This document shows, in pieces, positions 44,386 to 53,519 of a DNA stretch of 64,000 bases. A model generated the notes under the pieces. It did not search any database and was not told the origin of the DNA. It was given only the letters and a program-made list of their open reading frames with translations. Position 1 is the stretch's first letter; each line of letters starts with the position of its first letter. Source of the DNA: Oscillatoriophycideae cyanobacterium NC_groundwater_1537_Pr4_S-0.65um_50_18 (GTDB lineage Bacteria > Cyanobacteriota > Cyanobacteriia > Elainellales > Elainellaceae); the NCBI GenBank assembly GCA_016208305.1, contig JACQYI010000009.1:682001-746000 (forward strand), in the 5' to 3' direction. A program made the translations under genes and the position numbers.

Positions 44386-47300
44386 TTAGTTTTCGATCGC
44401 ACCTAATGCCTTTAGAGTCTCTTTTTCTGCCTCAGCTAAGCCTTGTACTCCGGTTATGTTCATGCCAGCATAGGGTTTGTTGATGAGCTTTTTGATGCAT
44501 GCTCCCGTCTCGATATCCCACAGGCGAATGGTTTCATCAAAGCTACCGCTGACAATCGCTTTGCCGTTGGGATGAAATTGTAGCCCTCGAATGCGATTTT
44601 GATGACCCACTAAAATTTGCTGGCAATCGCCCGTTTGGACATTCCACAATCGGATTTCAGCATCATCTCCAGCACTGGCGATGAGTAAACCATCAGGGCT
44701 AACGGCAATCGCCCTCACCCGATCGCGATGTCCTTTTAGGGTCAACCGCAAATCACCCGTATGGGTATCCCAAATCTTGACGGTTTGGTCAAACGATCCC
44801 GTGGCAATCCATTGCTCATCAGGGGAAATCGCGATCGCCCAAATTGATCCGGTATGTCCGGTAAGGGTACGTAAGCGTTCGCCCGTGTTGATATCCCAGA
44901 GATGGATCTGGGTTTGGGCGCTGGCAGCGATTAGGTAATTGCTTAACCGCACAGCAGAGGATTCATTCATTCGTTTATGCTTTTGCACTTCGCGCAGACA
45001 TTCACCGGTATCGAGATCCCATAACAGAACTAGCAGATCACTGCCACTGCTCAACATCTTTTTGCCATCAGGCGAAATCGCAACGCCAAATACAGAGCTG
45101 GGTTGCGACAAGGTTCGAGTACACTGACCTGTGGCAAAGTCCCAAATTTTAAGGGTGCGATCGCTGCTGGCACTAACTAAGGTTTTGCCGTCTGGGCTGA
45201 TTGCTACACTCCAGACTCGCCGAGTATGCTGCTGAAGGGTTTGGCGATATTCACCTTGGCTCAGATCCCAAACGCTAATGGTTGCATCATCGTTGGTATT
45301 CACTAGAGAATTCCCATCCGGAGTAATAGCAATGTCGTTAATGGCGCTGATTTGACCAAAGCGAGTCATTACACAATCACCCGACTCAACCGCCCAGAGT
45401 CGCATCGTTTGATCGTCGCTGCCACTCAGCAGAAACTTGCCATCGGGATGAAAGGCAATAGCACGAATGATATCGCTATGTTGGTTTAAGACGTGAAGAC
45501 AGTCTCCAGTATGCAAATCCCAGACTCGAATGGTGTGATCATGGCTACTACTGGCAAGTAACGCTCCATTGGGCGAAATGCTGCTATGTAAGATCTTTTC
45601 TGTATGGCCTTCTAAAGATTTGAAACAGTCTCCAGTCTGGAGATCCCAGAGTTTAATGATTCGATCGCCAGCGCTAATCAGGGTATTGCCATTGGCTACG
45701 ATGCCAACAAAATTGACTCGGCTGGGATGCCCTTCCAGCGTTTTAATGCAAGCCCCTGTTTGCCAATTCCAGAGCTTGATCGTGCGATCGCGGCTACTGC
45801 TAACTAGAGTCTTGCCATCAGGACTAAATGCCACCGCCCAGACAATATCCCGATGATCGAGCAAGGTCTGTATACACTTTCCGGTTTTAAAGTCCCAGAC
45901 TTTGATGGTGTGATCAGCACTGCATGTAGCAAATACCTGATCATTGGGGGCAATCGCTACGGCATAAACCCGATTACTGTGATTGGTGAGAGTGTTAATG
46001 CAGGTTTCGGTACGAACATCCCAAATTTTAATGGTTTGATCACTGCTGGTGCTAATTAAGAGGGAACCATCGGCGTTAAAGGCTAGCGATCGCACCCAGT
46101 CACCATGTCCTTTCAGGAAGCCGCACTTTTGAAAATCCTCAGTTGACCAGAGGTGAATACTTCCACTGGCTTCTCCGGTGGCAAATAAGTGACCGTTTGG
46201 ATGAAAAGCGCAACATAGCACCGTACCAAACGCCTGGGTAAATCTCACCTGCGAAAGGTCGGCTCCAGTCAAATTGACATCGCGCAAATTGGCGTTTGTT
46301 AAATCTGCACCTTGAAGAACAGTATGAGCCAGATTTTTGGCATTGAGGGCAAATTTATCGTGATTAACCAGCAGGGTAACAGCATTACCTCCGATGTATC
46401 CTACATCTGGCACTGTTTTATGGGCTGTCGCGGCAATTGCATTAAGCAGTGGCGATGTTTCTGCTAGCAACGGTTGCATCAGCTCGATAACGGCTTTGCT
46501 CAGGAGGGTGTTGCCAAAGCCCGATCGCAACTTTTCCAAATCTTCACTGACAAAACGGTTTAGAGGAGCGATCGCCACACTTCGCCCTGACTGATCTAAC
46601 GATCGTTGAAAGTAAGCAGACCAGGTGTAGTCTTGGGAGGCTTGACGGGTATCCAGACAAGATTGCGCCCTAGCTAGCTCTAGAAAATCTAGAGCCAAAG
46701 CACCCAACTCAGCCGCAAACTTATAGGCGACAAAGAATTCTAAGAGCGATCGATGGGCTGGCATATAGTCGCCATCGGCATTACGGATTAGCATCGTCTG
46801 CCCCATCATGTCGTAATGCCAGTGATCTAAGTCTTTCTCTTCCTGCACCACAGATCCAAACAATCGACGAATGCGATCGGGAAACTCGCGATAGTTAAGA
46901 CTCATGCGGTCAGTCGATAACATTTCCCACGACAGTTCACACAAAAAGTAGAGTTTTTCTGCCAGTGAGGTAAAGGTGCGTTCCGCCTTAATATCGCGCT
47001 CCATCTTGCGCCGCACTGCATAGAGATATACCCGCGACATATCCACAGGCTTACCCGCTTCGATATCCGGCAGCGCCTCCAAAATCAACTCTGTCATCAC
47101 CGGACGACGTGCCAGATCCACTAGCTGCGGATTGGCTAACACTTGATCTACCGTGATCGGCTCTGCTTGCAGCAACAGAACTTGGCGGATTTGCTCATCG
47201 TTGAACTTTTCTAGTTCCAACACCTCAAATTGCGGCATTTCTCCCGTCAGGTTGGCGATCGATGCCTGCAATTGGGCATTCAGCAGCGCTCGTCCTTCTC

Positions 47301-48846
47301 TAGCTTCGGGGAAATGCTCAGTTCGGCAAGTGAGAATCACCTTCGCTCCAGGCACCACCACTTTTGCCAATTCCCAGAAATTGTTGATCATCTCCTGGCG
47401 ATCGACCCTCGCTGCCATTTCATCAAAGCCATCAAAGATCAACAGCAGTTTTCCCATGCGGTTGAGTTGTTCAAAGGCTGAGTAGGTGAGCGATCGCACC
47501 TCATGTTTGCGGAAGAAAAACTCCGAAAACAGCGACTCTACACTCACCGCCTTGGCATAGTCTCGCAGTGGAATCACTAACGGCAATCGCGGACGCTCTA
47601 CGCCTCGCTGTTGTGCCTCTCGATAGCGTTGCAGAGCTTGACTAGCATAGTGAAAGGCAAACCAGGTCTTGCCTGTGCCAAACTCACCCAAGACTGAAAT
47701 GTGCTCTTTTGCCGGATCATCCAGCCACAGGTCAATGTAGCCATCAATCCAGCCGTCGCGATCGTCATAGCGGCTCACTCCTATCCGCTGCTTGGTGTCA
47801 GGGTCAATCTCCTCTTTCGTGCAGGCTAACGGCACATATTTCTGCTCAATGCCCCGCCGCTGAATTTCCGATTCCAGCCAATCCAGGTAACCGCCAAAGT
47901 CTGCATCTTGATCCAGCAGTTCATCGAACGTATAACAGCCCAGATCATGATTCTCTTCCTTTTCAATCTCTTCTCTTGCCGCTCGACTGATGCGCCGTGC
48001 CGTCACCAACCAGCCTTCATCTGCGCGCTGCGTCTCTACAGACTGCCGCAATGCCCTGATGTCCCGTAGCCCTGCCTCACCATCGATACCCCGTACCAGG
48101 ATGCGATCGTATCGTCCTCGCCGCACCGGAATATCGATCATCCATTCAAAATAGTCGTCTTGCCACACCTCATAGGACTCGAAGCGATAGCCCAAAGTCT
48201 CAAACCAACCTTTCATCTGCTGGGCGAGAGCAAAGGCTCGGCATTGGCTTTCCTGAAACTGGCGTTCTTGAATGGCTGCGGGGCTGGCGATCGTGGGCAA
48301 CAGGGGATAACTTTGAGCTGCAAGCCTTGCCATCTCAGTCCGCATCCCTTCTAGCGTAGGCAGCCGATGCAGCCGCTCCTGAATGCTGCCAATTTGCCGA
48401 TGCAGAGACTCCAATCTCTGATTTGCGAGAACTTCCGCAGGCGTGCGGGTGCGCTTGGCCACTTCTATAAACACTGCGGCAAACTGATAAAATTCTTGCC
48501 GAGCATCGATGCCCAGAGCCTGGATTTGCTCCCCTAATTGATGCCCAGAGAGAAAAGCCTCGCCTTCTTTCAGCAGCAGACTTGGATTGTTTTGATCCAG
48601 CGCTCTCCGGAAAATTTCTTGAATCTCGGCCTGCCGGAACAATTCCAGCACAGGTTTGGGCTTGCCGATGCCATATTCCACCAGGGTGTACTGATAGACT
48701 GCCGTAAAATCAGCAGGGGGGTGGTCTGGGTCAAGATTGAGCTGCTTCAGGAGCTTGATCACCAGCTCACTCCTCTGGAGCTTATTCTGAACAACTGGAC
48801 TCGCAAAACCGACAATCATGTCAATTAGCTTCACCAATTCAAGCAC
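44386..48846 (-). CDS. STAND NTPase: Mrr-like / NACHT / pentapeptide / 14 WD40
   Basis: The protein has 1486 residues; the start is GTG 48846 with GGGAGG 9 nt upstream. Order of parts: a helical N-terminal region (~1-195) of effector-associated-domain type; an Mrr/restriction-endonuclease-like domain (~205-320; GWLVTARRISRAAREEIEK, then GCYTFDELL) whose PD-(D/E)xK catalytic residues look degenerate; a NACHT NTPase with Walker A GEFGTGKT (387-394) and Walker B LLLIFDGFDE (467-476); a helical arm; a pentapeptide stretch (LTNANLRDVNLTGADLSQV); then 14 WD40 repeats; and the tail PYAGMNI...TLKALGAIEN. The layout matches bacterial NLR-like (bNACHT) proteins, several of which are anti-phage; a role in signalling is equally possible. 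Confidence 0.88.
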   Translation of the reverse strand: MLELVKLIDMIVGFASPVVQNKLQRSELVIKLLKQLNLDPDHPPADFTAVYQYTLVEYGIGKPKPVLELFRQAEIQEIFRRALDQNNPSLLLKEGEAFLSGHQLGEQIQALGIDARQEFYQFAAVFIEVAKRTRTPAEVLANQRLESLHRQIGSIQERLHRLPTLEGMRTEMARLAAQSYPLLPTIASPAAIQERQFQESQCRAFALAQQMKGWFETLGYRFESYEVWQDDYFEWMIDIPVRRGRYDRILVRGIDGEAGLRDIRALRQSVETQRADEGWLVTARRISRAAREEIEKEENHDLGCYTFDELLDQDADFGGYLDWLESEIQRRGIEQKYVPLACTKEEIDPDTKQRIGVSRYDDRDGWIDGYIDLWLDDPAKEHISVLGEFGTGKTWFAFHYASQALQRYREAQQRGVERPRLPLVIPLRDYAKAVSVESLFSEFFFRKHEVRSLTYSAFEQLNRMGKLLLIFDGFDEMAARVDRQEMINNFWELAKVVVPGAKVILTCRTEHFPEAREGRALLNAQLQASIANLTGEMPQFEVLELEKFNDEQIRQVLLLQAEPITVDQVLANPQLVDLARRPVMTELILEALPDIEAGKPVDMSRVYLYAVRRKMERDIKAERTFTSLAEKLYFLCELSWEMLSTDRMSLNYREFPDRIRRLFGSVVQEEKDLDHWHYDMMGQTMLIRNADGDYMPAHRSLLEFFVAYKFAAELGALALDFLELARAQSCLDTRQASQDYTWSAYFQRSLDQSGRSVAIAPLNRFVSEDLEKLRSGFGNTLLSKAVIELMQPLLAETSPLLNAIAATAHKTVPDVGYIGGNAVTLLVNHDKFALNAKNLAHTVLQGADLTNANLRDVNLTGADLSQVRFTQAFGTVLCCAFHPNGHLFATGEASGSIHLWSTEDFQKCGFLKGHGDWVRSLAFNADGSLLISTSSDQTIKIWDVRTETCINTLTNHSNRVYAVAIAPNDQVFATCSADHTIKVWDFKTGKCIQTLLDHRDIVWAVAFSPDGKTLVSSSRDRTIKLWNWQTGACIKTLEGHPSRVNFVGIVANGNTLISAGDRIIKLWDLQTGDCFKSLEGHTEKILHSSISPNGALLASSSHDHTIRVWDLHTGDCLHVLNQHSDIIRAIAFHPDGKFLLSGSDDQTMRLWAVESGDCVMTRFGQISAINDIAITPDGNSLVNTNDDATISVWDLSQGEYRQTLQQHTRRVWSVAISPDGKTLVSASSDRTLKIWDFATGQCTRTLSQPSSVFGVAISPDGKKMLSSGSDLLVLLWDLDTGECLREVQKHKRMNESSAVRLSNYLIAASAQTQIHLWDINTGERLRTLTGHTGSIWAIAISPDEQWIATGSFDQTVKIWDTHTGDLRLTLKGHRDRVRAIAVSPDGLLIASAGDDAEIRLWNVQTGDCQQILVGHQNRIRGLQFHPNGKAIVSGSFDETIRLWDIETGACIKKLINKPYAGMNITGVQGLAEAEKETLKALGAIEN

Positions 48847-48986
48847 AGCTTCTTTCCTCCCTTAACATCAGGCTGCTCAACAGTGGTTCCATTGAGCCAT
48901 TGAACTGAGCGATCGCCGAAATTTCATCTCTGCCAAAATTCCATTTCTATTGTAGAGAGCTTAGGGAGACTAACGCTGCCCAACTT

Positions 48987-49022
48987 AAAAGCCCTGCGAT
49001 CAAGGGCGATCGCAGGGCTTTT
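48987..49022. terminator. Hairpin terminator
   Basis: Fourteen-bp arms (AAAAGCCCTGCGAT / ATCGCAGGGCTTTT) around an 8-nt loop, ending in T. It probably ends the DUF3134 gene (minus strand) upstream of the NACHT gene. Confidence 0.75.
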
Positions 49023-49079
49023 GGGTGGATTTGAATCTGCTAGAGATTTTGCACCGCAGAACGAAATCTGAGAGGGGCG

Positions 49080-49334
49080 TTAAGTATCCCATCCCCCTTC
49101 TTCAGTTTCTTCTTCAGGCTCGTCAATGGCATCCAGTAGAATCTCGTCTAGTTCTACGGATACCACTTGATCGTAGGGAATTTCGGCAGTCTCAATCTTG
49201 AATCTTCCTGAAGCTTCTACCCAGTTCAGCAGCGATTCATTGGCTCTAGGAGGAATGATGTACACCTTGGCTGTGAGAAGTTCTTCGTGAAGGGCAGGGT
49301 TATGGTAGGGAGCATGAGATTCGGAAATTGGCAT
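49080..49334 (-). CDS. DUF3134-type small protein
   Basis: The protein has 84 residues. The pattern NPALHEELLTAKVYIIPPRA, then SLLNWVEASGRFK, is like the cyanobacterial DUF3134 family; the C-terminal third is strongly acidic (DEPEEETEEGGWDT). Function unknown. ATG 49334. It stands alone, with a hairpin terminator about 60 nt downstream. Confidence 0.65.
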   Translation of the reverse strand: MPISESHAPYHNPALHEELLTAKVYIIPPRANESLLNWVEASGRFKIETAEIPYDQVVSVELDEILLDAIDEPEEETEEGGWDT

Positions 49335-49709
49335 CTTTGCTCACTTTTTTGAAGCGTATCTCTTCATCTTAGCCTGTAACTCCATGATTCAATTGAGGCG
49401 CTCAAGGGAGCGATCGCCTCTATTCAAATATTTGCTGTTGTATATTCAATTCTATGGGTTGAAATGGATACCGTATAACCACTCCAACTCTCTTGGATAG
49501 GTTCAAGAATAAAATCTATGCCAGGTACAAAGCTCACCTCCGAATGAATAGCCCTTGAGATTTCATGTCAGTCTCTAGAAAAACACCTGATCGGATCAAG
49601 AGGATTTACCCAGCCAAGACCCTTTCACTTCACAAAACTGTTGTTTATTATTTTCTCATTTTAGTGTAGAGAGCGATCGCCATTCCTGAGCACAAGGCTA
49701 GAGAAGCCT
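49335..49709. other. 375-bp intergenic region
   Basis: No ORF, RNA gene or strong dyad seen. It probably carries the promoter of the DUF3134 gene. Confidence 0.45.
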
Positions 49710-50939
49710 TTAAGCTTGAATCTCCAAAGTCATGCCTGCTCGCCGTAATCGTTGCACTAGAACCTCACCCAGCCCGGTTGCAGGGGTCAGAATGCCGCCT
49801 CGCGACTGGCCACCGGGTAACTCGTCGGCTTGCAGCGCTAGACTCAAGGCAGATTCACACAAGAATTTGACCGTTGCTCGGTTGCCTGGATCTCCTTGGT
49901 CGCGAACCCAGCCTCGAACCTTGCGCCCATCTGCCGCAGTGCCAATCAACTCACAAGAGAACCAGCCCTGATTCATCGTTTGTTCAGAAGGGCCACTGCC
50001 AGGTTGAGGCAGCAAGGGCTGTAGGAGCGATCGCACTTGAGGCTGTCGCAGGGCACCTGAAAAGAGAGCCAGTCCTGCGGTAAAGCTAGTTGCTTTCAGC
50101 CATGCCAAAGGGGGTTCCAACTTGTAATACTCCTGGTAAGTAAAGTCAGAACCATAGGGTTCTTGCCACTGCGCAAACAGACTACTGCTGCGGCGCACGA
50201 TACGGGTATTAACGGGTGACATAAAGAAGGGTGCAACCCAAGTGTTGAGATCTGCATCAAAGACGGGCGCTTGTGGATCTCGGTTTTGCTCAATTTCAGC
50301 CGCAGTATGGGGTTTTGGTGGATTGAGCAGAAAGGGATCGCTGAGTTGGGCAGCCTGATCGGAATCGTAGAGCGTGAAGCCAGAAGCCAGTGTGCCTCCG
50401 TTAAATCCACCATACGCCTGAAAATAACCCGTTACAGATTTGCAAGGCACCCCTAACACCTGCCGCAAATGCCGGACAACCCAGTAGGTTCCCAGGTCTG
50501 ACGGAACAGAGTCAAAGCCGCAGCAGGGAATGATGCGAGTTCCTTCTGCGGCGGCCTGGGCATGGTAGCGATCGATCAGGGTTTTGACCCAAGGCGTTTC
50601 TCCTGTAATGTCCACGTAATGGGTTTTGAATCGGACACAGGCATCGACTAAGGCATTGCCATAGAAAGCAAAAGGCCCCGCTGTCGTGAGCAACACCCGC
50701 GTTTGAGACACAATATCATCTACCGCCTGTTGCTCTTGGCTATCGGCCACCAGGATATCGACCTTGACATTGACCTCAGACCTGACTGCTTCTAGCTTCT
50801 GGCGATTTCGTCCGGCGATCGCCCATCGAATTGGCTGAGCATGATGGGCAAAGGCATGACGGGCAAAGTACTGCACCGTCTGTTTGCCCACGAATCCGCT
50901 AGCGCCATATAAAACAACGTCATAAGGACGATCAGACAT
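49710..50939 (-). CDS. Saccharopine-dehydrogenase-like NAD(P)-binding oxidoreductase
   Basis: The protein has 409 residues. It has an N-terminal Rossmann fold (VVLYGASGFVGKQTVQYFAR), WAIAGRNRQKLEAVR, TAGPFAFYGNALVDACVRF and the family mark CCGFDSVPSDLGTYWVVRHL. It belongs to the saccharopine-reductase / trans-acting enoyl-reductase group, whose substrates range from amino acids to polyketide or phthiocerol lipids; none can be chosen here. ATG 50939. It begins 32 nt after the msrA stop on the same strand, so the two are probably co-transcribed. Confidence 0.8.
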   Translation of the reverse strand: MSDRPYDVVLYGASGFVGKQTVQYFARHAFAHHAQPIRWAIAGRNRQKLEAVRSEVNVKVDILVADSQEQQAVDDIVSQTRVLLTTAGPFAFYGNALVDACVRFKTHYVDITGETPWVKTLIDRYHAQAAAEGTRIIPCCGFDSVPSDLGTYWVVRHLRQVLGVPCKSVTGYFQAYGGFNGGTLASGFTLYDSDQAAQLSDPFLLNPPKPHTAAEIEQNRDPQAPVFDADLNTWVAPFFMSPVNTRIVRRSSSLFAQWQEPYGSDFTYQEYYKLEPPLAWLKATSFTAGLALFSGALRQPQVRSLLQPLLPQPGSGPSEQTMNQGWFSCELIGTAADGRKVRGWVRDQGDPGNRATVKFLCESALSLALQADELPGGQSRGGILTPATGLGEVLVQRLRRAGMTLEIQA

Positions 50940-50971
50940 GGTGAGAAATATTCCTTGATCGACAGATGGGG

Positions 50972-51472
50972 CTATAGATTGCGCGATGGAGCAAAGCTAA
51001 CTTGGTGCGTTTCAACGCTTGACCGTTTCTTCTCAAAATATTGCTGGTGTTCTTCGGTTGCTAACCAATAGCTCGATGCTGGCTGGATCTGAGTCACGAT
51101 CGGTTTATCATACTGGCCTGTTTGTGCGAGCTGATCTTTAGAGCGTCTAGCTGCTTTCTCTTGTTCTGCGCTATGCCAGAAAATAACAGAGCGATATTGC
51201 TCTCCCCGATCTGCGCCCTGCCGATTGAGGCTGGTAGGGTCGTGAATGCTCCAGAAGAGATTGAGCAACTCTGAGTAACTCACAACAGATGGATCATATT
51301 CCACCTGTACGACTTCAGCATGTCCTGTAATGCGAGACAGCACATCAAGATAGCAGGGATTTTCAAAGTGTCCCCCCATGTAGCCCACTGAAGTCGATAT
51401 CACCCCCCGCAGGTTCCGAAAAGCAGCCTCAACGCCCCAAAAACATCCAGCTCCAAAAGTTGCCTTTTCCAT
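50972..51472 (-). CDS. msrA: Peptide-methionine (S)-S-oxide reductase
   Basis: The protein has 166 residues from ATG 51472 (the frame is open to 51550 but the extra residues are basic and non-conserved). It reduces the S epimer of methionine sulfoxide. The catalytic Cys is in FGAGCFWGVEAAF; GYMGGH, TGHAEVVQVEYDP, DPTSLNRQGADRGEQYRSVI and the C-terminal YFEKK are all family marks. No second-half MsrB fusion. Together with msrB (19797-20219) both epimers are covered. Confidence 0.95.
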   Translation of the reverse strand: MEKATFGAGCFWGVEAAFRNLRGVISTSVGYMGGHFENPCYLDVLSRITGHAEVVQVEYDPSVVSYSELLNLFWSIHDPTSLNRQGADRGEQYRSVIFWHSAEQEKAARRSKDQLAQTGQYDKPIVTQIQPASSYWLATEEHQQYFEKKRSSVETHQVSFAPSRNL

Positions 51473-51591
51473 CTGCCAACGGTTCTCCTTATCATTACTG
51501 TTTTTGTTGCGGCATTGACATCGCCGCGATCGCCCCAAAGATCGCCTCAAAGATATCGCCCACCCAAGAGACTCCGGCCTGTCTCTGGCTT

Positions 51592-52872
51592 CTAGGTCTT
51601 GAAGTTCTTCTCGTTAGACTGTTTCACTTTAGCAATCCAGCTTTGATGAGACTGCAAAATTTCTGCATAGGGAACTGAAGACTCAAACACCAGCGTTGAG
51701 AGGGATGGCGCAAAGCGATCGGGAAAGCGGCGGTGCAACAGGTCGGCAAGCCGCTGCCTGAGAACGAACTCTACAAAAAGCCCTGTCGTTGAGGGAAAAG
51801 CATAGTCGCCTAGCTCAACCAAAGCATGGGCATCCGGCTTGCGGCGAATCGTAAACTGTTCGATGGCTGCTCCTAGATGATCAGAATACTCATCCAACAA
51901 AGCATCGAAAATGACGACATCTTCAAGTGCCGCGTTGCACCCCTGCCCAATCGAAGGAGAAACGGCATGTGCCGCGTCGCCAATTAGCAAAATGCTATCT
52001 CGATAGTGGTAATGGCTACAGCGAATCGTCAAAATCCTCGCTACTGGACGGTTGGCGAAGGCTTCTGCCTCTGATGCAGGCATGCGTTGTCCCACTTCTG
52101 GAAAATGCTGCCGGAAAAAGTCAAGCACTGACTGCCCCGTTGCCAAACTTGCCACCTGATTGTTTTGACGAGAAAACAAAATAACGCCGCTCATCGAGCC
52201 ATCTGGCTGGTGCAAAAGCATGACTATAGTGCCGTCTTTTATCCGCCAAGAGTGAATTTTGCCCGCCTCCAGCGCAGGCTCTAGATCCGCATCCGATCGC
52301 GGCAAGATCAGTGATTTGTAGTCTGTGGGCGTGTATTTTTGTGCAAATTCAAATAGCTCCGTGTTAAAAAATTGTCCTCGAACCATCGATCGCGCTCCGT
52401 CAGCACCCACTAGCAGATCGTACTGGGCTACATGGGTTGGCAAGGTAAGGGTCTGCATTTCAGGATTGATCTGCGTGCAGGGACAGTTGAAATGCAGGTT
52501 AAGACGGCTCGCATCATAGGTAGTAGTTAGCTGATCGAGCAGTAGCATGACTAAGCGAGTCCGATCCAGCGTCATCAAAGGCTTGGCTCTGGTTGTCGAT
52601 CGCATCTTGCCATTGCCTTGGTGAAAATGAGTGCCCCACATCTCTAACCCAATCTGACGAATTGCGGCCTCAACCCCTGGAATCTGGTTTAGGGCATGCA
52701 GACCTCGTTCGGTTAAAGATATGGGGAACGTTCTAGCAGTTGAGAATGAGGTGGTTCTGGGGTCGCTAAGCCGCTCGTAGAGGTCAACTTGGTAGCCGCT
52801 CTCTCGACGCAACAGGTAATGGGCAAGCAACACTCCGGCAGGGCCAGCACCGACGATCGCAATTTTTTTCAC
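51592..52872 (-). CDS. FAD-dependent monooxygenase
   Basis: The protein has 426 residues from GTG 52872, with GAGG 5 nt upstream. It is a group A flavin monooxygenase (PHBH fold): dinucleotide-binding IVGAGPAGVLLAHYLLRR, the DG motif region LLVGADGARSMVRGQFF, and the GD motif LLIGDAAHAVSPSIGQGCNA. The sequence around MTLDRTRLVMLLLDQL recalls kynurenine 3-monooxygenase, but the substrate is uncertain. It precedes msrA by about 120 nt on the same strand. The repeat element copy C lies directly upstream of its start. Confidence 0.82.
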   Translation of the reverse strand: MKKIAIVGAGPAGVLLAHYLLRRESGYQVDLYERLSDPRTTSFSTARTFPISLTERGLHALNQIPGVEAAIRQIGLEMWGTHFHQGNGKMRSTTRAKPLMTLDRTRLVMLLLDQLTTTYDASRLNLHFNCPCTQINPEMQTLTLPTHVAQYDLLVGADGARSMVRGQFFNTELFEFAQKYTPTDYKSLILPRSDADLEPALEAGKIHSWRIKDGTIVMLLHQPDGSMSGVILFSRQNNQVASLATGQSVLDFFRQHFPEVGQRMPASEAEAFANRPVARILTIRCSHYHYRDSILLIGDAAHAVSPSIGQGCNAALEDVVIFDALLDEYSDHLGAAIEQFTIRRKPDAHALVELGDYAFPSTTGLFVEFVLRQRLADLLHRRFPDRFAPSLSTLVFESSVPYAEILQSHQSWIAKVKQSNEKNFKT

Positions 52873-53519
52873 GACTTCCTCTCTTTCTTATCGCCCCTAC
52901 ACTTTGGATCATGGATTCAATAAAACCCAAACAACCCAAAAGTTTTTTGAAAGTGCTCCACGCAGCACCTCCAAAAAACTATCACAGGTTAATAGCCAGT
53001 TTTGATGTTGTTGATGAGGTAATTCACCCTCCGGTTGAGCAAGGTTATTCCTAAAAGAAGAGGCAACGCCCCTTTACCCGCAACTTCTTACCCAGAACTT
53101 CATTAAGCGACACTATCACTGCGGCAATAGCTCGATTTGTGTTAGGCTCACTTACACATGAACGTTGCAATATCGCTGTCGCAACAGGACTGTGAGGCTT
53201 CATCTCATTCGCGCTGAAATTGAAGCAGGGGTCGCAATCGTTTTTCTGAGCGTTATGCAGACACTCTCAAGTGCTAAAGCTCTTTTAACCCAGGTGCGAC
53301 GAATCCAGGTGCGACTTGCCTATTTGTAAAACCCTTGGCGAACAACCCGTTGCAACTGACATGGAAGTTTGCGATAGGTCACACAGTAGATATCTTTTTT
53401 GACGACCGATAGTTGATGATGTGGAATCCACGACCTGCACCATGAGCGCAGGTATAGCTTTATCTTAAAAATCACGGATTGATTCAACCGATCGTCCCCT
53501 CTTCCTCAGGACACCCCTC
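52873..53519. other. 647-bp divergent intergenic region
   Basis: Between the monooxygenase (minus) and clpC (plus). It contains repeat copy C (52902-52997) with a 17-nt-arm imperfect hairpin (52941-52980). The other ~500 bp have no supported ORF or RNA. Confidence 0.5.
52902..52997 (-). repeat. Dispersed inverted-repeat element, copy C
   Basis: On the minus strand it reads ATTAACCTGT...hairpin...GGGTTTTATTGAATCCATGA, then TCCAAAG, aligning with copies A and B. The hairpin arms (17 nt, three mismatches) lie at 52941-52957 and 52964-52980. One terminal repeat is poorly kept. Confidence 0.5.
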
